NCBI RefSeq assembly: GCF_001552155.1
Contig: NZ_BCQQ01000030.1
Span: forward strand, 1-60,260
From: Actinomadura formosensis NBRC 14204
GTDB taxonomy: Bacteria > Actinomycetota > Actinomycetes > Streptosporangiales > Streptosporangiaceae
DNA length: 60,260 bases
Direction of reading: 5' to 3'
Positions 24,648 to 32,886 of this stretch are shown here, one piece after another; the stretch's first letter is position 1, and every line of letters begins with the position of its first letter. The notes under the pieces are model-generated. The model had not been told where the DNA came from. It was given only the letters and a program-made list of their open reading frames with translations, and did not search any database. The translations under genes were made by a program, and so were the position numbers.

Positions 24648-26597
24648 TCACTCGGCGACGAGCGTCTCGGTCTCGCGCCGCCCGTCGCGCTGGTGCGCGA
24701 ACTGCGTCCGGTAGAGCTCGGCGTACAGGCCGCCCGCGAGCAGCAGTTCCTCGTGCCGGCCGCGCTCGGTGACCCGGCCGTCGTCGATCACCAGGATCTG
24801 GTCGGCCTCCCGGATCGTGGACAGCCGGTGCGCGATCACCAGCGACGTCCGGCCGGCGAGCGCGGTGCGCAGCGCCCGCTGGACGGCCGCCTCGGACTCG
24901 GAGTCCAGGTGCGCGGTCGCCTCGTCCAGCACGACGACGGACGGCGCCTTGAGCAGCAGCCGGGCGATCGCGAGCCGCTGCTTCTCCCCGCCCGACAGCC
25001 GGTAGCCGCGGTCGCCGACGACGGTGTCCAGGCCGTCCGGCATCGCGGCGACGAGGGCGCCGATGTGCGCGGCCTCCAGCGCCGCGCCGATCTCCTCGTC
25101 GGTGGCGTCCGGACGGGCGTAGCGCATGTTCTCCCCGATCGAGTCGTGGAACAGGTGCGCGTCCTGGCTGACCACGCCGATCTCGGCGCGCAGCGACTCC
25201 AGCGTCACGTCCCGGACGTCGGTGCCGCCGATCCGGACCGCGCCGCCGGACACGTCGTACAGCCGCGACACCAGATGCGTGATCGTCGACTTGCCGGCAC
25301 CGGACGGCCCGACGAGCGCGACGAGCTGCCCGGGCTCGGCGCGGAAGTCGACGTCGTGCAGCACCTCCCGGCCGGGTGCGGTGTCGGTGCGCGCGATCGA
25401 CTCCAGCGAGGCCAGCGACACCTCGTCCGCCGACGGGTAGGCGAACCGGACGTGGTCGAACTCGATCGACGGCGCCCGCGGGGGCTGCGCGGGACGCGCG
25501 CCGTTCCCCGACGGCTCACCGGCCGCCCGCAGGGCGCGGGCGGCGTCCTTGTCGCGGATCAGCGGCTTGAGGTCGAGCACCTCGAAGACCCGGTCGAAGC
25601 TGACGAGCGCGGTCATGACGTCCACGTGGACGTTCGACAGCGCGGTCAGCGGCCCGTACATCCGGGTCAGCAGGGTGGCGAGCGCGACGAGCGTGCCGAG
25701 CTGGAAGGTGCCGTCCACGACCAGGTAGCCGCCGACGCCGTAGACCATGGCCGTCGCCAGCGCCGCGACCAGCGTCAGCGCGGTGAAGAACACCCGCCCG
25801 TACATGGCGGCCACCACTCCGATGTCGCGGACGCGGGCGGCGCGGCCGGAGAAGTTCTCCTCCTCCTCGGCGGGCCGGCCGTACAGCTTGGCGAGCATCG
25901 CGCCGGCGACGTTGAACCGCTCGGTCATCAGCGAGCCCATCTCGGCGTCCAGCACCATCTGCTCCCGGCTGACCCGCTGCAGCCGCTTGCCGACCCACTT
26001 GGCCGGCAGGATGAAGACCGGGAGCAGCAGCAGCGCGATCACCGTGACCTGCCACGACAGGATCAGCATCGTGACCAGCACCAGGATCAGGCTGATCACG
26101 TTCGACACCACCGACGACAGGGTGGTGGTGAGGGCGCGCTGCGCGCCGATGACGTCGTTGTTGAGGCGGCTGACGAGCGAGCCGGTCTGCGCGCGCATGA
26201 AGAACGCGACGGGCTGCCGCTGGACGTGCGCGAACACCTGGCTGCGCAGGTCGTAGATCAGCCCTTCGCCGATGCGCGCCGAGTACCAGCGCTGCACCAG
26301 GCCGAGGACCGCCTCCACCAGCGCGAGCCCGGCGACGGCGACGGCGAGCCAGAGGACGATGCCCTGCCGGCCCGGCACGATACCGCGGTCGATGATCGCC
26401 TTCAGCAGCAGCGGGTTGGCGACGACGATCAGCGCGGACAGCGAGCTCAGCGCGAGGAACAGCACCAGCTCCCTGAGGTAGGGACGGGCATATCCCGCGA
26501 TCCGCCCGACGGTGCCGGGCTTGAGCTTCTGCCTGGTGACGGAGCTGTCCCTGCGGAACGACGCCATCACCTGCCAGCCGTTTCCCGGCATTCCCAT
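24648..26597 (-). CDS. ABC exporter, fused permease and ATPase (MdlB/MsbA type)
   Basis: A 649-residue half-transporter: six membrane helices in about residues 30-330, then an ATPase with Walker A GPSGAGKST, signature LSGGEKQRLAIARLL, Walker B VVVLDEATAHLD and the H-loop IAHRLSTI. It would work as a homodimer or with an unseen partner, exporting lipid, peptide or drug. A short Pro/Gly-rich linker (APREPSGNGAR-like) precedes the ATPase. ATG 26597 is chosen because GGAGG lies 6 bases upstream; the open frame runs 75 codons further without support. No regulator is adjacent. Confidence 0.9.
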   Translation of the reverse strand: MGMPGNGWQVMASFRRDSSVTRQKLKPGTVGRIAGYARPYLRELVLFLALSSLSALIVVANPLLLKAIIDRGIVPGRQGIVLWLAVAVAGLALVEAVLGLVQRWYSARIGEGLIYDLRSQVFAHVQRQPVAFFMRAQTGSLVSRLNNDVIGAQRALTTTLSSVVSNVISLILVLVTMLILSWQVTVIALLLLPVFILPAKWVGKRLQRVSREQMVLDAEMGSLMTERFNVAGAMLAKLYGRPAEEEENFSGRAARVRDIGVVAAMYGRVFFTALTLVAALATAMVYGVGGYLVVDGTFQLGTLVALATLLTRMYGPLTALSNVHVDVMTALVSFDRVFEVLDLKPLIRDKDAARALRAAGEPSGNGARPAQPPRAPSIEFDHVRFAYPSADEVSLASLESIARTDTAPGREVLHDVDFRAEPGQLVALVGPSGAGKSTITHLVSRLYDVSGGAVRIGGTDVRDVTLESLRAEIGVVSQDAHLFHDSIGENMRYARPDATDEEIGAALEAAHIGALVAAMPDGLDTVVGDRGYRLSGGEKQRLAIARLLLKAPSVVVLDEATAHLDSESEAAVQRALRTALAGRTSLVIAHRLSTIREADQILVIDDGRVTERGRHEELLLAGGLYAELYRTQFAHQRDGRRETETLVAE

Positions 26598-26754
26598 GTC
26601 CGCCTCCGTCACGTCATCGCCATCGATGTAATCAAGTAAGCATCTCAGTATCCGAGGTCGACAACGCCGCACGGACCGCCGTGCTTCCCGGCTCCGCTCA
26701 CGGCATAACGGCTGTGGACGGCTCGTGGTCACCGCCCGGCCGGTGCCTCCGGGG

Positions 26755-27555
26755 TCACTTGCCGAACATCTCGCGGAGGCGGCCGATCTGCTCGCGGCGC
26801 TCGGCGGCGCACTGCTCCTCAAGGGTGTGCTCGGCGGCCTGCCACAGCAGCCGCTTGGTCGCCACGGCCGCGCCCGGGTTCACCGCGAGCAGCGCCCCGG
26901 TCAGGTCGCGGACGGCCCCGTCCAGGCCGTCGCGCGGGACGACGATCTCGGCGAGGCCGATCCTGGCCGCCTCGTCCGCGAGGACGGTCCGGGCCGTCAG
27001 GCACAGCTCCAGGGCGCGCCCGATGCCGACGATCTCCACCAGCGGCTTGGTGCCGGTCAGGTCGGGGACGAGCCCGAGCGCGGGCTCCTTCATGCAGAAC
27101 TTGGCGTCCTCGGCGACCACGCGGATGTCGCAGGCCAGCGCGAGCTGGAAGCCGCCGCCGATGGCGTGGCCGTGCACGGCCGCGACGGTGACGATGTCGG
27201 GACGCCGCAACCAGGTGTAGCCCTCCTGCAGTTCGGCGATGAAGCGGTCGGTGGCCTCGGCGTCCGAGCCGTCCGCGAACCCCTCGCCCTCGCCGGAGAA
27301 CATGCCGAGGTCGATGCCCGCCGAGAAGCACGGGCCCTCGCCCCGCAGGACGACGACGCGCACGTCCGGGGGCAGTGAGCGGCCGATCGCGGCGAGCCCG
27401 CGCCAGGTCGTGAACGTCATGGCGTTGCGCCGCTCGGGCCGGTTCAGGGTGACGGTCGCGACGGCGCCGTCCACCTCCAGGCGAAGACCGGCCTGCTCCA
27501 GGTCGGTACCCGCCATGACCGGTTCCGGTCGTCCCGTCGTTGTCGCGTCCCCCAC
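26755..27555 (-). CDS. Enoyl-CoA hydratase/isomerase family protein
   Basis: A crotonase-fold protein (266 aa from GTG 27555). Motifs are VATVTLNRPERRNAMT near the start, the oxyanion-hole segment GPCFSAGIDLGMF, and HGHAIGGGFQLALACDIRV for the second oxyanion residue and CoA site. The Asp in SAGIDL is typical of hydratase or isomerase subgroups, but the exact reaction is not clear. GTG 27555 has AGAGGAAG just upstream; ATG 27516 would give a 253-aa protein lacking a ribosome site. It likely acts in fatty acid or other acyl-CoA degradation. Confidence 0.87.
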   Translation of the reverse strand: MGDATTTGRPEPVMAGTDLEQAGLRLEVDGAVATVTLNRPERRNAMTFTTWRGLAAIGRSLPPDVRVVVLRGEGPCFSAGIDLGMFSGEGEGFADGSDAEATDRFIAELQEGYTWLRRPDIVTVAAVHGHAIGGGFQLALACDIRVVAEDAKFCMKEPALGLVPDLTGTKPLVEIVGIGRALELCLTARTVLADEAARIGLAEIVVPRDGLDGAVRDLTGALLAVNPGAAVATKRLLWQAAEHTLEEQCAAERREQIGRLREMFGK

Positions 27556-27576
27556 TGGTCTTCCTCTCGATGAGCG

Positions 27577-27603
27577 TGCCCGCGCCGGGGTGCGGCGCGG
27601 GCA
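27577..27603 (-). terminator. Strong 11-bp hairpin just upstream of the enoyl-CoA hydratase gene
   Basis: TGCCCGCGCCG (27577-27587), 5-base loop, CGGCGCGGGCA (27593-27603) pair perfectly. It lies 22 bases before the GTG of the hydratase gene and downstream of the HTH gene on the same strand, so it may end HTH transcription or structure the hydratase leader. Confidence 0.45.
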
Positions 27604-27605
27604 TG

Positions 27606-27641
27606 GCGGGCCCGCCCCGCCGTCCACGAGGCGGGGCCCGC
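27606..27641 (-). terminator. Terminator-like hairpin after the small HTH gene
   Basis: CCCCGCC (27615-27621) pairs with GGCGGGG (27630-27636) and, after a 4-base bulge, GCGGG (27606-27610) with CCCGC (27637-27641). With the adjacent hairpin at 27577 it forms a double stem between two minus-strand genes. Candidate transcription stop for the HTH gene. Confidence 0.4.
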
Positions 27642-27729
27642 TTGCCCGGTCCGCCGCCGAAACCGAACCTTACTCGGCCGGTCGCGGCGCCGGATCAGGC
27701 GGTGCGCTCATCCGGGGGCCAGGGTCCGT

Positions 27730-27942
27730 TCAGGACTTCTTGCCCCGGGTCGCGCCACCGCGACCACGCAGGTTGACTCCGGACTCGGTCAGAATCCGGT
27801 GGATGAAACCGTACGAGCGGCCGGTGGCGGCTGCCAGGGCGCGGATGCTCTCGCCGGAGTCGTACCTCTTCTTCAGGTCCGCCGCCAGCTTGTCGCGCTC
27901 GGCACCGGTCACGCGGGTGCCCTTCTTAAGGGTCTCGGCCAC
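27730..27942 (-). CDS. Small helix-turn-helix protein
   Basis: A 70-residue basic protein with a helix-turn-helix core (SIRALAAATGRSYGFIHRILTESGV, quoted in part: ALAAATGRSYGFIHRI) and a Lys/Arg/Gly-rich C-terminal tail ending RGGATRGKKS. It is highly conserved in streptomycete-like actinobacteria and often sits beside an ABC-F gene, as here. GTG 27942 is chosen because GGGAGG lies 6 bases upstream; a longer frame to 27990 lacks a site. Probably a DNA-binding regulator or nucleoid-type protein; targets unknown. Confidence 0.85.
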   Translation of the reverse strand: MAETLKKGTRVTGAERDKLAADLKKRYDSGESIRALAAATGRSYGFIHRILTESGVNLRGRGGATRGKKS

Positions 27943-28058
27943 GAGTACCTCCCGTAGTGATGTGGTGACCGCTGCGTTATCCCCCGCCATGATCAGTCAT
28001 TCCCGGCTGTTCGGCTACCCACTCGGCCAGAAAAGATCTGTGGAAGTCACCTCGCAGG

Positions 28059-29657
28059 TCACGCGAGCGCCACCAGATCGGCAAACTCCTCACTCCAGAT
28101 GTCTTCCACCCCATCGGGGAGCAAAATCACTCTTTCCGGAGCGAGCGCGTCGACCGCCCCCTCGTCGTGGGTCACCAGGACGATGGCCCCGGCGAACGTC
28201 CGCAGCGCGCCGAGGATCTCCTCCCGGCTCGCCGGATCGAGGTTGTTGGTGGGCTCGTCCAGCAGCAGGACGTTCGCGCTCGACACCACGAGCATCGCCA
28301 GCGCCAGCCGCGTCTTCTCCCCGCCGGACAGGACGCCCGCGGGCTTGTCGACGTCGTCGCCGGAGAACAGGAACGAGCCGAGGATCTTGCGGACCTCGAC
28401 GGGCGCCATGCCGGGCGCGGCCGACTGCATGTTCTCCAGGACGGACCGCTCGACGTCGAGGGTCTCGTGCTCCTGCGCGTAGTAGCCGATGCGGAGCCCG
28501 TGCCCGGGCACCACCGTCCCGGTGTCGGGCTCGTCGACCCCGGCCAGCAGGCGCAGCAGCGTCGTCTTCCCGGCGCCGTTCAGGCCGAGGATGACGACGC
28601 GGCTGCCCCGGTCGACGGCGAGGTCCACGTCGGTGAAAATCTCCAAAGATCCGTACGATTTCGACAAACCCGCCGCGGTGAGGGGGGTCTTGCCGCACGG
28701 AGCCGGGTCGGGGAAGCGGATCTTGGCGACCTTGTCGGCCTGCCGCTCGCCCTCCACCCCCGCGAGCAGCTGCCGGGCCCGCCGGTCCATCTGCTGGGCC
28801 GCCTTCGCCTTGGTCGCCTTCGCGCGCATCTTGTCGGCCTGCGACAGCAGTGCGGACGCCTGCCGCTGCGCGTTCGCCGACTCGCGCTTGCGGCGCCGCT
28901 CATCGGTCTCCCGCTGGTCGAGGTACTTCTTCCAGCCGACGTTGTAGATGTCGATGACGCTGCGGTTGGCGTCCAGGTGGAAGACCCGGTTGACGACCGC
29001 GTCCAGCAGCTCCACGTCGTGGCTGATCACGACGAGGCCGCCCTGGTGGGACTTCAGGAAGTCGCGGAGCCAGACGATGGAGTCGGCGTCGAGGTGGTTG
29101 GTGGGCTCGTCCAGCAGCAGGGTGTCGGCGCCGGAGAACAGGATGCGCGCCAGCTCCACCCGGCGCCGCTGACCGCCGGACAGCGTCCCGAGGGGCTGGG
29201 CCATCACCCGGTCCGGCAGGCCGAGGCTGGAGGCGATCGAGGCGGCCTCCGCCTCCGCGCTGTAGCCGCCGAGGACGTGCAGCCGCTCCTCCAGCCGCCC
29301 GTACCGGCGGACGGCCTTGTCCCGGCCGGCGCCCGTCGCGGTCGCCATCGCGTCCTCGGCGGCGCGCAGCTCGCGGATCACCTCGTCCAGCCCGCGGGCC
29401 GACAGGATGCGGTCGCGGGCCAGCTCGCCGAGGTCGACGCCGCGCGGGTCCTGCGGCAGGTAGCCGATCGTGCCGGAGGACGTCACGGCGCCCTGCGCGG
29501 GCAGCGCCTCCCCCGCCAGCACCTTGGTGAGGGTGGTCTTGCCGGCGCCGTTGCGGCCGACGAAGCCGACCCGGTCGCCGGGATTGACCCGGAACGTGGC
29601 GGCCTCGATCAGCAGCCGGGACCCGGCGCGCAGCTCGATGTCTTTCGCGATGATCAC
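28059..29657 (-). CDS. ABC-F family ATPase (ribosome-associated)
   Basis: ABC-F proteins have two ATPase domains and no membrane part; they bind the ribosomal E site to rescue or protect translation. The 532-aa protein has Walker A GRNGAGKTT (about 36-44) and GLNGAGKTT, two LSGGQRRR/LSGGEKTR signatures, two LLLDEPTNHLD/LLLDEPTNNLD Walker B motifs, and a charged inter-domain linker with many Arg, Lys and Ala (about 235-300). The start is GTG 29657, with GGGGAG about 11 bases upstream. Its leader contains a six-codon ORF and a long hairpin, suggesting attenuation. Confidence 0.92.
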   Translation of the reverse strand: MIIAKDIELRAGSRLLIEAATFRVNPGDRVGFVGRNGAGKTTLTKVLAGEALPAQGAVTSSGTIGYLPQDPRGVDLGELARDRILSARGLDEVIRELRAAEDAMATATGAGRDKAVRRYGRLEERLHVLGGYSAEAEAASIASSLGLPDRVMAQPLGTLSGGQRRRVELARILFSGADTLLLDEPTNHLDADSIVWLRDFLKSHQGGLVVISHDVELLDAVVNRVFHLDANRSVIDIYNVGWKKYLDQRETDERRRKRESANAQRQASALLSQADKMRAKATKAKAAQQMDRRARQLLAGVEGERQADKVAKIRFPDPAPCGKTPLTAAGLSKSYGSLEIFTDVDLAVDRGSRVVILGLNGAGKTTLLRLLAGVDEPDTGTVVPGHGLRIGYYAQEHETLDVERSVLENMQSAAPGMAPVEVRKILGSFLFSGDDVDKPAGVLSGGEKTRLALAMLVVSSANVLLLDEPTNNLDPASREEILGALRTFAGAIVLVTHDEGAVDALAPERVILLPDGVEDIWSEEFADLVALA

Positions 29658-29662
29658 AGTGA

Positions 29663-29675
29663 CAGGGCTCCCCTG
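29663..29675 (-). promoter_or_regulatory. Small hairpin covering the ABC-F ribosome site
   Basis: On the mRNA, CAGGG and CCCTG (5-bp stem, loop GAG) enclose the GGGGAG that is the only Shine-Dalgarno candidate for the ABC-F GTG. The site could be masked until translation or another fold opens it. Pairing seen; regulation inferred. Confidence 0.4.
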
Positions 29676-29706
29676 AAGGACGGCTCGATGGACAGGCGCA
29701 CGAAAC

Positions 29707-29740
29707 GGCGCGCCCCGCGGTCATTCGACCGGGGCGCGCC
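29707..29740 (-). promoter_or_regulatory. Long attenuator-like hairpin in the ABC-F leader
   Basis: On the minus strand GGCGCGCCCC-GGTC and GACC-GC-GGGGCGCGCC pair in a 14-bp stem with one 2-base bulge and a 4-base loop. It lies between the six-codon leader ORF and the ABC-F start, followed by GTTTCG rather than a clear T-run. It could be a terminator or a fold that controls access to the ABC-F start. Confidence 0.5.
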
Positions 29741-29750
29741 GGGCGCACTG

Positions 29751-29771
29751 TCAGTTCGGGAGCGGAACCAT
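29751..29771 (-). CDS. Possible six-codon leader peptide MVPLPN upstream of the ABC-F gene
   Basis: ATG GTT CCG CTC CCG AAC TGA would encode MVPLPN, with two prolines, a context known to slow ribosomes. It ends 10 bases before the attenuator hairpin. TACACT at 29778-29783 is 6 bases upstream of its ATG, so the mRNA could start at or next to it (leaderless). Leader peptides plus hairpins control several antibiotic-responsive ABC-F genes. The ORF is tiny, so chance occurrence cannot be excluded. Confidence 0.4.
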   Translation of the reverse strand: MVPLPN

Positions 29772-29777
29772 GCGATC

Positions 29778-29783
29778 AGTGTA
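29778..29783 (-). promoter_or_regulatory. Candidate -10 element of the ABC-F transcript
   Basis: TACACT on the minus strand fits the actinobacterial TAnnnT consensus and lies 6 bases before the leader ORF. No good -35 hexamer is seen at 17-18 bases. Confidence 0.35.
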
Positions 29784-29920
29784 CGGGACGGCGGGCCGGG
29801 ACCGGCCCCGCCGATCCGGCGCGGGGCCCGATGTGTGAACGCCGCGCCGCGGGCCAAGATGCGAAGTGGTGGCGAGCGGCGGGACGGCATCGGGACCGGC
29901 CGGTCCCTGCATGAGGGGGT

Positions 29921-30724
29921 ATGAGGCGGATGACCCAGGTCACGGGCAACGTACCGGAGGGGACACCGAACTGGCTCGACATCGGCGTCCCCGACCTCGA
30001 ACGGGCCAAGACGTTCTACGGGACGCTCTTCGGCTGGCAGTTCGAGGACGCGGGCGCCGAAACGGGCCACTACAACCAGTGCCTGCTGCGCGGGCAGCCG
30101 GTCGCGGGGATGATGCGGACCCCGGACGACCAGCCCGGCGAATACTGGTGGAGCGTGTACTTCGCCGCGGACGACTGCGACGGCGTCCTCAAGACCGCCA
30201 CGGACGCGGGCGCGGAGGTCGTCGCCCCGGCCATGGACGTGATGGACCTCGGCCGCCTGGCGGTCCTGCGGGACCCGCAGGGCGGGCAGTTCGGCCTGTG
30301 GCAGGGCCGCGCCCACCCGGGCTCCCGGGTCGTGAACGAACCGGGGTCGTTCGTCTGGAACGAACTGGTCACACCCGACTCCGGGCCCGCCGGCGAGTTC
30401 TACCGGGCGGTGTTCGGCTACGAACTGGAGCCGATGCCGGGCGACATGGACTACACCGTCCTGCGCCGCCCGGACGGCCGCTACGTCGGCGGCATCCTCG
30501 GCGGTTCCGGGATCGTCGTCGGCGGAGGCTCCGCCGAGGTGCCGTCGTGGACGACCTACTTCGCGGTCGACAACGCCGACGAGGCGGTCCGCAAGGTGCG
30601 GGCGGGCGGCGGCACGGTCGACGCCGAGCCGGCCGACAGCCCCTACGGCCGGTCGGCCGCCGTCCGCGACCCGTTCGGGGTGCCGTTCCACGTCATGAAG
30701 CCGGCACCCGAACCCGGGTCGTGA
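29921..30724 (+). CDS. VOC-family protein with two glyoxalase-like domains
   Basis: A 267-residue protein made of two vicinal-oxygen-chelate repeats, each beginning with a similar pattern (NWLDIGVPDLERAKTFYGTLFGW near residue 17, quoted in part: DLERAKTFYGTLFGW; and FVWNELVTPD...FYRAVFGYEL near 145). It resembles mycobacterial CFP30B-type proteins. Family members are dioxygenases, glyoxalases or resistance proteins; the exact metal ligands are not obvious, so no reaction is assigned. The first ATG (29921) has GAGGGGG close by; ATG 29930 is an equally possible start. Confidence 0.85.
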   Translation: MRRMTQVTGNVPEGTPNWLDIGVPDLERAKTFYGTLFGWQFEDAGAETGHYNQCLLRGQPVAGMMRTPDDQPGEYWWSVYFAADDCDGVLKTATDAGAEVVAPAMDVMDLGRLAVLRDPQGGQFGLWQGRAHPGSRVVNEPGSFVWNELVTPDSGPAGEFYRAVFGYELEPMPGDMDYTVLRRPDGRYVGGILGGSGIVVGGGSAEVPSWTTYFAVDNADEAVRKVRAGGGTVDAEPADSPYGRSAAVRDPFGVPFHVMKPAPEPGS

Positions 30725-30762
30725 CCGGCCCGCGGGGGCCCGGCGCCCGGGCCCCTGCGGGG

Positions 30763-31524
30763 TCAGCCCTGGCGCTCGGCGGTGAGCCGCTGCCCGATCA
30801 CCTGGTGGAGCCGCTGGAGCCCGGACGTGCCGACCATCCCGATCTGGCCTTCGAGGTCGCGCAGCAGCACGTCCTCGTTCATCACGGCCTCCGACGACTG
30901 CATCAGCACGGTGCCCTGGCCGGTGAAGTCGAACTGGTGCTCCTCACCGGACGTGCCGCCGATCCCGAACACCATCCGGGCGGCGCCGAACGCACCGCGC
31001 ATGTAGGAGTGGTCGTAGTGGTGGCAGGGGGACGGGCAGTCGGCCCAGCCGAGCAGCGCCTGCGGGTCGATCCGGATCGGCGGCTCGACGAAGTGGACGG
31101 GCCCGTTCGAGGCCGCCACGAACCGTCCCGTGCCGATCAGCGTCAGGAACCCCGGGATGATCGACTGCTTCAGCTCCAGGCCGGGCTCGAACGCCAGCAG
31201 GTTCCCCGCCCGGACGGTGAGGTTCCCGTTCTCCAGGTCGAAGGAGTTGACGTCGAAGCCGCGGTCGGCGAGGACGAGCTTGCCCTGCCCCTGCGCGACG
31301 ATCCAGTCCTGCGCGTACAGCGGCGAGTTGAACGTGTGCGCGACGAGCGAGTCCAGCGGGCCCGCCGACAGCGCCTCGAACCTGATCTGCCCGTAGTAGG
31401 CGATCATCTTGCCCTTCTGCGCGAACCACTGCCCGTTGAGGTCGACGCTGAAGGCGTAGGGGTTGACGTTGTCGTTGGACGGAAGCGTGTAGGGGTTCCA
31501 GGTCTGCGTGCCGAACGTGCTCAC
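30763..31524 (-). CDS. AIM24-family protein, copy 3
   Basis: Third gene of a three-gene AIM24 run, 253 aa. It has the family beta-repeat pattern (GKMIAYYGQIRFEAL, GQGKLVLADRGFDVNSFDLE, FTGQGTVLMQSSE). Unlike its two paralogues it carries an insertion with Cys-x3-Cys-His-His-x2-His (CPSPCHHYDH), a possible metal site. AIM24 proteins form beta-sandwich trimers and are linked to mitochondrial organisation in yeast; bacterial function is unknown. The GTG start lies 3 bases after the stop of copy 2, so expression is coupled. Confidence 0.88.
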   Translation of the reverse strand: MSTFGTQTWNPYTLPSNDNVNPYAFSVDLNGQWFAQKGKMIAYYGQIRFEALSAGPLDSLVAHTFNSPLYAQDWIVAQGQGKLVLADRGFDVNSFDLENGNLTVRAGNLLAFEPGLELKQSIIPGFLTLIGTGRFVAASNGPVHFVEPPIRIDPQALLGWADCPSPCHHYDHSYMRGAFGAARMVFGIGGTSGEEHQFDFTGQGTVLMQSSEAVMNEDVLLRDLEGQIGMVGTSGLQRLHQVIGQRLTAERQG

Positions 31525-31527
31525 GGG

Positions 31528-32181
31528 TCAGATCTTCCTCTCGCTGGCCTGGACGTAGACGACGCCGGTACCGCTCAGCTCCAGCTGGAAGCCCTCGCCG
31601 GAACCGCGTCCGATCAGGTCGCGCAGCCCCACCGCCGTGGTCAGCCTGTTCTGCACCTGGCCGCGATGGGCCACATACGCCTGCGGGTCGACGTGGACGG
31701 GACGCTGCGGCGTGATCGGCAGCTCCATCACGCCGCCGTGCGACAGCAGCGCGCACGAGCCGTGCCCGGTGAGCGTCGTGGTGAACAGACCCTGCCCGGT
31801 GACCGCGCCGCGCACGATGCCGCCCACGCCGCCCTGCTCGCCCATGAACATCGTCCCGACCCGCAGTGACGCGTCGTGGACGAGGAGCCGGTCGGCCTCG
31901 GCGTACAGGGTGTCGGCGCCGTTCAGGTCGATGACGGTGACGTGCAGCCCGCCGTGCCCGAACATGACGCTGCCCTGCCCGGTCACGTGCATCATCGCGG
32001 TGCGCTCGCCGGCGACGGCGCGCCCGATCGTCCCGCCGATGCCCTGCCCGGCCGTGGTGGACGGGGCGAACGACACGGGCCCGGTGTAGGCGAGCATCGC
32101 ACCGCGCTTGCTGTAGACCTCCTGCCCAGGCCCGATCGGCACCTGGAGCATCTTGGAGTTGATCGACTGGTATCCGGGCAT
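31528..32181 (-). CDS. AIM24-family protein, copy 2
   Basis: A 217-residue beta-rich AIM24 protein (start MPGYQSINSKMLQVPIGPGQ). Repeated family elements include RGAMLAYTGPVSFAPS, TGQGSVMFGHGG and ELSGTGVVYVQASE. No signal peptide or membrane segment. Its ATG overlaps the stop of copy 1 (ATGA). It differs from copy 1 in the N-terminal strand and lacks the Cys/His insertion of copy 3, so the three are diverged paralogues rather than a recent duplication. Function unknown. Confidence 0.88.
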   Translation of the reverse strand: MPGYQSINSKMLQVPIGPGQEVYSKRGAMLAYTGPVSFAPSTTAGQGIGGTIGRAVAGERTAMMHVTGQGSVMFGHGGLHVTVIDLNGADTLYAEADRLLVHDASLRVGTMFMGEQGGVGGIVRGAVTGQGLFTTTLTGHGSCALLSHGGVMELPITPQRPVHVDPQAYVAHRGQVQNRLTTAVGLRDLIGRGSGEGFQLELSGTGVVYVQASERKI

Positions 32182-32819
32182 CAGATCTCCAGAATTCCGC
32201 CGCGCTCGGCCGGCTGGACGTAGACCAGGCCATGCCCCTGGTACCTGAACTGCACGCTCTCCCCCGACCCCTGGCCGATCACCGTCCGCCAGTTGACGTC
32301 GGTGACCACGTCCTGCTGGAGCTGCCCGTGATGGCAGACGTAGGCGTGGGGGTCGACGCATAGCGGCGTCTGCGGTGTCACCTCCAGCGCGATGGCCGGC
32401 CCTTCGGACAGGATCGCGACCGTCCCGTGCCCGTCCACCTTCGTGGTGGCGAGGCCCTGGCCGGTGCCCATGCCCCGCAGGCCGACGAACTGGACGCCGG
32501 TCTGCAGGTTCCCGTCGAGGGCCAGCAGGCTCTCCGACTCCACGTACAGGGTGTCGCCGGTGAGCTGGACGAGCGTCACCTCCGTCGCCTCGCTCGCCAG
32601 ATAGGCCGTTCCCTGCCCGGTGATCTCCATGAGGGTCATGCCCTCGCCGGCGATCCTGCGCTTGAGGGCGCCCCGCAGCCCCTCGCCGCCCGTCATGCCC
32701 TGCCGCTTGAACGTCATCTGGCCCTCATAGGCGACCATGGATCCGTTCAGCGCCCTGATGGTCTCGCCGCCGAGGTCGACGGCGAGCATCTTCGAGCCGT
32801 TCAATCGAAATTGCGCCAC
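32181..32819 (-). CDS. AIM24-family protein, copy 1
   Basis: First gene of the AIM24 run, 212 aa. It shows FRLNGSKMLAVDLGGE, NGSMVAYEGQMTFKRQG, EITGQGTAYLAS and YQGHGLVYVQPAE, the standard AIM24 pattern. GTG 32819 gives a family-typical N-terminus, although there is no good ribosome site; the open frame upstream overlaps the divergent membrane gene and is unlikely. The promoter must lie in the 67-base gap to that gene. The three products could assemble into a mixed complex, an inference. Confidence 0.85.
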   Translation of the reverse strand: MAQFRLNGSKMLAVDLGGETIRALNGSMVAYEGQMTFKRQGMTGGEGLRGALKRRIAGEGMTLMEITGQGTAYLASEATEVTLVQLTGDTLYVESESLLALDGNLQTGVQFVGLRGMGTGQGLATTKVDGHGTVAILSEGPAIALEVTPQTPLCVDPHAYVCHHGQLQQDVVTDVNWRTVIGQGSGESVQFRYQGHGLVYVQPAERGGILEI

Positions 32820-32886
32820 GAAGCGAGAAGATACAGCCCGGCGCGTTGCCGGTCCGCCCCGTGCGCGCATCGGGGAGGATGTGACC

